Origin: JAUVRX01 sp049664225
GTDB lineage: Bacteria; Acidobacteriota; Thermoanaerobaculia; Multivoradales; JAHEKO01
Length of the DNA stretch: 64,000 nucleotides
NCBI GenBank assembly: GCA_049664225.1
Contig: JBATEX010000212.1
Span: 1-64,000, forward strand
Reading direction: 5' to 3'
Shown here: positions 59,019 to 64,000 of the stretch, one piece after another
Position numbering within the stretch: the first letter of the stretch is position 1
Layout of the letters: each line of letters opens with the position of its first letter
The notes under the pieces: model-generated
What the model was told of the DNA's origin: nothing
Databases searched by the model: none
The model's input: only the letters and a program-made list of their open reading frames with translations
Position numbers and translations under genes: made by a program

Positions 59019-60602
59019 ATGGACATCGTACTCTTCAATCCAGCGCCGAGGGCGGGCAAGCAAGTGCAGCGACGGGTGGAGCTTCCCCTGAGTCTTCTGT
59101 GCACGGCCACCCCGTTGCATCGCCTCGGTTACGGCATCCAGATCATCGACGAGTTTGCTAATCCAGATTGGAAGCGAGAGCTGTTGGAGGGTATCGAAGA
59201 GCGGCCGATTTGTTTTGGTGTCACCTGCATGACGGGACCGCAGATCTGGCATGCGCTCGAAGGATGCAGGCTGGTGCGCGAACGCCACCCCGATGTGCCG
59301 ATCGTCTGGGGAGGGGTTCACGCCAGCCTGATGCCACAGCAGACTCTGTCGCATTCCCTTGTGGACATCGTCGTGGTGGGTGAGGGCGAACAGACGTTTC
59401 TGGAATTGGTCAAGGCCTTGGAGTCAGGGACGCCGCTGAGCCGAGTCGCCGGCATCTGGTACAAGGAAGATGGAGAGACCGCCGTTGTTTCCGGCACTGA
59501 GAGCGCCGAGGCTGAATCGATCCTGCCCGTCCTGAGCCCCCAGTCAGATAACTCCTGCGCTGGCGCGACAGTGGAGTTCAACGGCTTCCGGTGGACCGGC
59601 GAGCGGCCTTTCGTGAATATGGACGAGCAGGCGCCTCTCGCCTATCACCTGATCGACATGAACCGTTACCGGCGGCGACTTTTCGGCATCGATCACGTCA
59701 GTTTCAATTCCAGCCGTGGCTGCACCTTCCGCTGTAACTTCTGTTGGGACCCGGTGATGCACAAGCGGAAATGGCGGGCGATGCAGCCGGATACCGTACT
59801 CGAGCAGCTGCAACGAATCATCACCGACCACGACATTCGTGGATTCCTGTTTACCGACGACCACTTCTTCATCGACATGAAGAGGGCGCGGGCCATCCTG
59901 GAAGCCATCGTTCGTGCCGACCTGGACATCTCCATCAGCAAGCTGCAGATCCGAGCGGACACCATCTGCAAGATGGATGAGGACTTTCTGGAGCTCCTGG
60001 TTCGGGCGAAGGTCAGGCGCCTCACAGTCGGTGTCGAGTCCGGCAGTCAACGGCTGCTCGATCTGATCAAGAAGGACGTCACCGTAGAGCAGGTAATCGA
60101 GGCCAACAGGAAGTTGATTCCCTACACCGTCGTGCCGATCTACTTGTTCATGATGGGGCTGCCATCGGAAACACCAGAAGAGCTCGAAGAAAGCATCCGG
60201 CTGGCTGTTCAGCTGACGGACGAGAACCCTCGGGCCGTCAAGACTTTCAACATCTACACTCCCTATCCGGGAACTCAGTTGTACGACGTTTGTGTCGAGC
60301 ATGGATTGCGCGAGCCGGAGGACTTGGAGGGCTGGGGTTACTTCAACTTTCGCAATGTTGCGGCGGAATCACCTTGGATTCCTGACGCCACCAGGAACAT
60401 GATTACCGCGCTCGATTTTCCCCTGATGTTCCTGGGCAAGGGACACTTCGTCAATCCGTACAAGAAGACGAACCCCATGGTAGTTGCCCTGGCCAGGCTC
60501 TACTACCCGGTGGCGCGGTATCGCGTCACGAATCTCGAAACTCGATTCCCGATCGAATCGAAGCTAGTGAGATCCATGGGCCTGTTCGGTCGCCAGGAGT
60601 GA
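59019..60602 (+). CDS. B12-binding-domain radical SAM enzyme
   Basis: 527 residues, 12 bases after the condensing-enzyme gene. The N-terminal B12-binding fold is at about 1-150 (CFGVTCMTGPQIWHALEG, VWGGVHASLMPQQTL, VDIVVVGEGEQTFLEL). The iron-sulfur motif C-x3-C-x2-C is CTFRCNFC at 235-242 (SSRGCTFRCNFCWDP), then FLFTDDHFFIDMKRARAIL, VRRLTVGVESGSQRLLDLI and MMGLPSETPEELEESIRL. Typical class-B-like radical SAM architecture: methylation or another radical change at an unactivated carbon. Last gene of the cluster; the following 220 bases look empty. Confidence 0.92.
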   Translation: MDIVLFNPAPRAGKQVQRRVELPLSLLCTATPLHRLGYGIQIIDEFANPDWKRELLEGIEERPICFGVTCMTGPQIWHALEGCRLVRERHPDVPIVWGGVHASLMPQQTLSHSLVDIVVVGEGEQTFLELVKALESGTPLSRVAGIWYKEDGETAVVSGTESAEAESILPVLSPQSDNSCAGATVEFNGFRWTGERPFVNMDEQAPLAYHLIDMNRYRRRLFGIDHVSFNSSRGCTFRCNFCWDPVMHKRKWRAMQPDTVLEQLQRIITDHDIRGFLFTDDHFFIDMKRARAILEAIVRADLDISISKLQIRADTICKMDEDFLELLVRAKVRRLTVGVESGSQRLLDLIKKDVTVEQVIEANRKLIPYTVVPIYLFMMGLPSETPEELEESIRLAVQLTDENPRAVKTFNIYTPYPGTQLYDVCVEHGLREPEDLEGWGYFNFRNVAAESPWIPDATRNMITALDFPLMFLGKGHFVNPYKKTNPMVVALARLYYPVARYRVTNLETRFPIESKLVRSMGLFGRQE

Positions 60603-60823
60603 CCGCTCCCTGGGTCTCTATCGGCTGGAGCAGGTCGAGGAGTGCGGCCCGAGCGCGGCGATTCCACAGTTGCCAGTTTCCAAGGACGGCTGCGACAAGA
60701 AGGGGCGACGTATTCGACTATGGTGGGAGGAGGTCTTTCCGTTCCTTTGGTTCGAAGCCCACGGAAGAGGCGACGAGGTCGCGACCGGGCACTAGCCGAG
60801 CAGGAAGTTGATCTGCAATCGGC

Positions 60824-62677
60824 CTATTCGGTGTCCTCGACGTTCTCCAGTAGCTCACCCGGCTGACGATCGAGCTCGGTTTCGAGACGATTCAGCCTCT
60901 CGATCTCGGCCTTCGTCTCATCGATTCGATCAGAGGCCCTCACCTGCTGGCGTGTGGCGATGTGTCGCGAATTGATGGCGTTGGAGATCTCGAAGGCTTC
61001 GAGCGAACGGTCCAGGAGACCGTTTCTGCGGTAGATCAGGCCCAGGTTGTAAAACAGCACATCATTGATCGGCGCTGCCTCGCGAGCCTTGGCGAACTCG
61101 GCTTCGGCTCTAGGCCAATCACGGAGCTCGAAAGTCACACCGAGCATGTAGTGGAAGTGGCCGATCAGGTTCTGGGTCAGATAGTCCTTGGGGATAGCCG
61201 GGTCCGACTCGCCGTCGAGCTCTGTCTTCGGGATGATCGGCTTTGGCAACGGCGAGCCACTTCGTCGAACCTGAAAAGCGAGTCCAGTGCCGACGATTTC
61301 GAGGTCTGGCAGTTCCCAGTTAGGGTGATGCGTGAAGTAAAGGGGGTCGGTATCCGGGTCGAAACGTAGAGGCGGCAGATCGGCACCCCCAACGCCCTGG
61401 AGAATCAAGTCGACATCGGGCCGCACACCTTCCACCAGCTGCAGATAGATCAGCACGAAGAGGATGTTGTCGTCGCTGGCGCTCAAGTGGGCGCCCGGAG
61501 GTAGGGTCTCCAGAAGCGTGCGGCTGAAGTCGTCGGCGATGCGGTAGCTACTGCGGTCGAACTGAAGGTAGCCGACTAGGAGCATCGACAACGGCAATAG
61601 GAGCGCTGCCACCGCAAGCTTCGAAGTCACGCGCTCCCGAAGGACCTCCAACCCGAGGCCGGCGAGTAGAGCGACGATGACGAACGTCGGGATGTAGTAG
61701 CGATACCAGAAGAAGAGATCAGTGCGTGATCCGTGGAGAGCCATCGCCAGGAAGTTGCCGAAGGCCGCCAGGAGGAGCAAGAGTGCGGGCCAGCCTCTTC
61801 TGCGTGTGAAGCAGATCCCGAATGCAGCCAGGACCGCTCCCAGCCAGAAGAGCTCGGTGCCGATTCGAGCTAGGAGATCGCCGGCGATGATCAGCAGATC
61901 AGCAGGTGCTTCAAACCAGGCCCGTTCCCATGCCTCGCGGCGGAGGATGACGTCGAGGGTGGCTCGAATCGTTTCGGGGTTGCCCCAATCGAGCCGAGGA
62001 TTCGTGCGGGAGCGAAGGGGTAAGTAGAGATAGGGAAGAAGTCCGAAGATCACAGCCGTCGCCGAGGCGAGAAGCACCCACGGCCGCCGCAGGAGCCCCG
62101 GTTCGGTGACCAGGGCGAAGAGCCCCAAGGCAACAACGAAGACACCCATATAGGTGTGGTTGGTGGCGCCCAAAGCCGCCACGAAGAACGCCCCCACCAG
62201 CATCTTCGGGTCGCGTCGTTGGAACCAGACCACGGAGAGGCCGAGGGCCATGACCAGGAACAAGGCATTGAGACTGTAGACCCGTTGGATATTGGCCTGA
62301 GACCAGAAGCTGGGGCTGAAAGCGAGGAGCAAGCTGGAGAAGAAGGCCGTGAGGGCTGTGAGCCCCAGCTGCCTTGCCACGAGATAGAGACCTGACGCCG
62401 CTGTGGCAGCGCAGAAGGCGCTGAAGAGGCTCATCCGGAAAGCGATGGAACCGACTGGAACCAATACCGTCCACAGCTTCCCGAGCAGCACGTAAAGCGG
62501 GTAGCCACTCGGGTGGGGGATGCCGAGCGTGTGAACTGCCGCCACCAGCTCACCGCTGTCTCCCACGTAGATGGTGTGGCTTGCACCGAGAGCGTAGATC
62601 AAGAAGAGAACCAGCCCGAGGATGACCGCATGGATCCTCCGGTCGTCGCTTCCAGAGGCGGGGGGGATCGAGGTCAT
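60824..62677 (-). CDS. DUF2723 membrane protein with TPR tail
   Basis: 617 residues. N-terminal DUF2723 pattern: LGASHTIYVGDSGELVAAVH, TLGIPHPSGYPLYVLLGKLW, VPVGSIAFRMSLFSAFCAAT with the D-S-G-E-L and H-P-P/S-G-Y-P-L motifs. About ten membrane helices follow. A soluble C-terminus has one or two TPR-like units (LFYNLGLIYRRNGLLDRSLEAFEI). The family (relatives of TMEM260) is thought to include lipid-linked-mannose-type O-glycosyltransferases. Its start overlaps the stop of the upstream phosphodiesterase gene by four bases (ATGA), so the two are coupled. Confidence 0.85.
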   Translation of the reverse strand: MTSIPPASGSDDRRIHAVILGLVLFLIYALGASHTIYVGDSGELVAAVHTLGIPHPSGYPLYVLLGKLWTVLVPVGSIAFRMSLFSAFCAATAASGLYLVARQLGLTALTAFFSSLLLAFSPSFWSQANIQRVYSLNALFLVMALGLSVVWFQRRDPKMLVGAFFVAALGATNHTYMGVFVVALGLFALVTEPGLLRRPWVLLASATAVIFGLLPYLYLPLRSRTNPRLDWGNPETIRATLDVILRREAWERAWFEAPADLLIIAGDLLARIGTELFWLGAVLAAFGICFTRRRGWPALLLLLAAFGNFLAMALHGSRTDLFFWYRYYIPTFVIVALLAGLGLEVLRERVTSKLAVAALLLPLSMLLVGYLQFDRSSYRIADDFSRTLLETLPPGAHLSASDDNILFVLIYLQLVEGVRPDVDLILQGVGGADLPPLRFDPDTDPLYFTHHPNWELPDLEIVGTGLAFQVRRSGSPLPKPIIPKTELDGESDPAIPKDYLTQNLIGHFHYMLGVTFELRDWPRAEAEFAKAREAAPINDVLFYNLGLIYRRNGLLDRSLEAFEISNAINSRHIATRQQVRASDRIDETKAEIERLNRLETELDRQPGELLENVEDTE

Positions 62678-64000
62678 CGGCGCTCGGTGGAGTCTGCTTG
62701 CAGCCGCGTCAGATTCGCGCGAAACAACGCGTTGTCCGGCTCGAGCTCCAGCGCTCGCTCGAGCGCCGCGATAGCAGCATCCCGATCACCCATGAGATAG
62801 GCGACGTTGGAGCGGTACTGAAACACCAGGCTGTACTGCGGTGCAATCGTCTCGGCGTGGTCGAGAAGGGTAAGGGCCGTTTCATAGTCGCCACGTCTGG
62901 CAGCCTGGCTAGCCTTTTCTGCTATGAAGCTAGCCTGCTGCTCGGCATCACTCGACGGGGTGTTCGCCGAAGCGCTGCCGGTCATGCGAAGCAAGGCCGC
63001 CCGGGATGGCTCATAGTCCGGCGCATAGCGCAGGACCGTGTTGTAGTCGGCGATCGCGAGGTCGGGGTTTCCCTGGCGTTCGTGGATGACGGCCCGGTTG
63101 TGGTAGGCCTCGACATTCAGGGGATCGAGCGCGAGCGCCGACTCCAGTTGGTCGAGAGCCCCCTCATAGTCACCCATCGCGCCGAGGGCGCCTGCCAGGC
63201 TGGTGCGCAGGCCGGGCTCCTCCGGATCGGCTTCGATCAAGCGCTGATAGATCTCCAGGGCGTCGTCGTAGCGACCATCTTCGAAGGCGATGGCCGCCAG
63301 ATTCCGCTCGCCCTCGCTCGATTGAACTCCACCCAGGTAGCCGAGGGCCTCCAGTCGCTCGATCACAGCCTGGTCTACTTCCTCGTCCCTGGCGACACCT
63401 TGCTGCTCGCTACGCTCACCGGTTTCGTAGGAGGCGATGCGGTCCGGCACCCGCGGAATCTCCAGGGCTTCCGTGAGCACCCTGCCCGGCATGTCCTCAG
63501 CGGCTGGCAAGTCGAGCAGGGCGAGCACTGTGGGTGCAACATCGACAAGGATGGGCTTGTCGAGTCTCGAATGCCGCTTCACTCCGCGACCGTAGAGATA
63601 GAGGATGCCTTCTATGCGGTGGAACCGCTCGCTGACCCGACGCATGTCCCGCACCCGGCTCGGGTCGTCGTGCAGCTCACCGAGCCGAAATCCATGGTCC
63701 GATGCCACGACCAGCGTGGTTTCGTCGTCCATTGCCTCGAGATACTGCCCCACCAGCTCGTCGGCGAAGCGGTACATCTGCTCGACGGTCTTGCCGTATT
63801 TCGATTGCTGGTCGGCCAGCTCACCCACCAGACCCTCGACCCTGAATAGATGGCCGAACAGGTGGGAGGTCGAGTCCACGCCCTCGATGTAGACCATCTC
63901 CAGAGCTGGCTTCTCCCGCCGCCAGAGCTGGAGCCCGATGTCTCGGTAGCTCTTCGCCGTGGCCAGGGCCCATTTGAAATGCCCCAGGTCGTCGGACAGA
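62674..64000 (-). CDS. Type I phosphodiesterase/nucleotide pyrophosphatase with TPRs, N-terminus beyond window
   Basis: Open from the window edge; at least 441 residues. The alkaline-phosphatase-superfamily domain ends here: VYIEGVDSTSHLFGHLF (metal-binding D-x-x-S-H) and LVVASDHGFRLGELHDD (the second D-H metal site), then VDVAPTVLALLDLPAAEDMP. The motif LEALGYLGG follows, like the sigma-linked protein at 1741. A TPR region of about six units fills the last 220 residues. The pattern is the usual fused sulfatase/phosphodiesterase-TPR lipoprotein or secreted enzyme of Acidobacteriota. Likely removes phosphate or phosphodiester groups outside the cytoplasm. Coupled to DUF2723 by overlap. Confidence 0.88.
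   Translation of the reverse strand, partial: LSDDLGHFKWALATAKSYRDIGLQLWRREKPALEMVYIEGVDSTSHLFGHLFRVEGLVGELADQQSKYGKTVEQMYRFADELVGQYLEAMDDETTLVVASDHGFRLGELHDDPSRVRDMRRVSERFHRIEGILYLYGRGVKRHSRLDKPILVDVAPTVLALLDLPAAEDMPGRVLTEALEIPRVPDRIASYETGERSEQQGVARDEEVDQAVIERLEALGYLGGVQSSEGERNLAAIAFEDGRYDDALEIYQRLIEADPEEPGLRTSLAGALGAMGDYEGALDQLESALALDPLNVEAYHNRAVIHERQGNPDLAIADYNTVLRYAPDYEPSRAALLRMTGSASANTPSSDAEQQASFIAEKASQAARRGDYETALTLLDHAETIAPQYSLVFQYRSNVAYLMGDRDAAIAALERALELEPDNALFRANLTRLQADSTERR

Noticed and set aside
60599..60811. 70-residue frame overlapping the stop of the radical SAM gene, possible seventh cluster gene or precursor peptide
   Set aside because: Ser/Arg-rich with no motif, leader-like or Cys-rich core; the GTG start overlaps the stop but has no independent support.
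1..64000. CRISPR arrays, tRNA or rRNA genes
   Set aside because: No regularly spaced repeats, no tRNA-like cloverleaf and no rRNA-like conserved stretch were noticed by eye; a tRNAscan or Infernal search would be needed to exclude them.

Overview
The window is a stretch of high-GC bacterial chromosome. It most likely comes from an Acidobacteriota lineage of the Thermoanaerobaculia type. This is inferred from recognised hallmarks and not from a database search: a Ser/Thr kinase opening with the GEGGMGEVYRAEDTKLG loop fused to a TolB/WD40-like propeller, an LKALGYV peptide in a sigma-linked VWA protein, a secreted-protein tail ending FESGDTSAWSSTVP, DUF4097 genes behind ECF sigma factors, and many M28, DUF2911 and beta-lactamase-fold secreted enzymes. 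I saw no rRNA, tRNA, CRISPR array, intact insertion sequence or phage genes.

Layout. 1-742: truncated ferredoxin-NADP reductase. 1.1-3.8 kb: ECF sigma factor coupled to a membrane VWA protein. 4.3-6.6 kb: aquaporin Z and a lipoprotein lipase. 6.7-9.9 kb: second ECF sigma, zinc-finger anti-sigma and two DUF4097 proteins. 10-12.7 kb: kinase-propeller protein. 12.9-15.8 kb: two PIN-toxin modules flanking a DUF2911 protein and a prephenate dehydratase fragment. 16-21 kb: serine hydrolase, PadR/HAAS pair and acyl-CoA dehydrogenase. 21-29 kb: methyltransferase relic, inverted repeats, peptidase-MA-like TPR protein, hydrolase, DUF4350-like lipoprotein, cupin, M28 peptidase and CigR-like protein. 29-36 kb: membrane protein, TerB-acyl-CoA oxidase and two convergent GT39-like membrane proteins. 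36-42 kb: DinB protein, serine hydrolase lipoprotein, and an ABC exporter/two-component operon that ends in a broken outer-membrane gene. 42.5-51.5 kb: three-gene envelope operon (transglutaminase-like membrane protein, lipoprotein, VWA/PPC lipoprotein). 51.6-53.5 kb: PilT-like ATPase with a small partner. 53.7-60.6 kb: compact six-gene cluster. 60.8-64 kb: DUF2723 membrane protein and a truncated phosphodiesterase-TPR protein.

The strongest candidate for an undescribed system is the 53.7-60.6 kb cluster. It encodes a PaaK-like ligase, a Glu/Leu-type dehydrogenase, a nitroreductase, a threonine-synthase-like PLP enzyme, an isopropylmalate/homocitrate-synthase-like enzyme and a B12-binding radical SAM enzyme, on one strand with short gaps or overlaps. 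This enzyme set could extend a 2-oxo acid, aminate it, modify it by radical and flavin chemistry, and activate it; the product cannot be read from the sequence.

A second theme is gene decay. At least seven intergenic spaces hold recognisable pieces of formerly longer genes: hydrolase tail, PheA, M19 dipeptidase, SAM methyltransferase, FESGD-tailed secreted protein, RND efflux tail and an outer-membrane transporter with its middle missing. A third theme is near-leaderless regulatory promoters. Both toxin-antitoxin modules have consensus-like -35/-10 boxes 17 bp apart whose predicted start falls on or next to the antitoxin ATG. The two ECF sigma genes share a CCTTTTC...GTC promoter-like motif.
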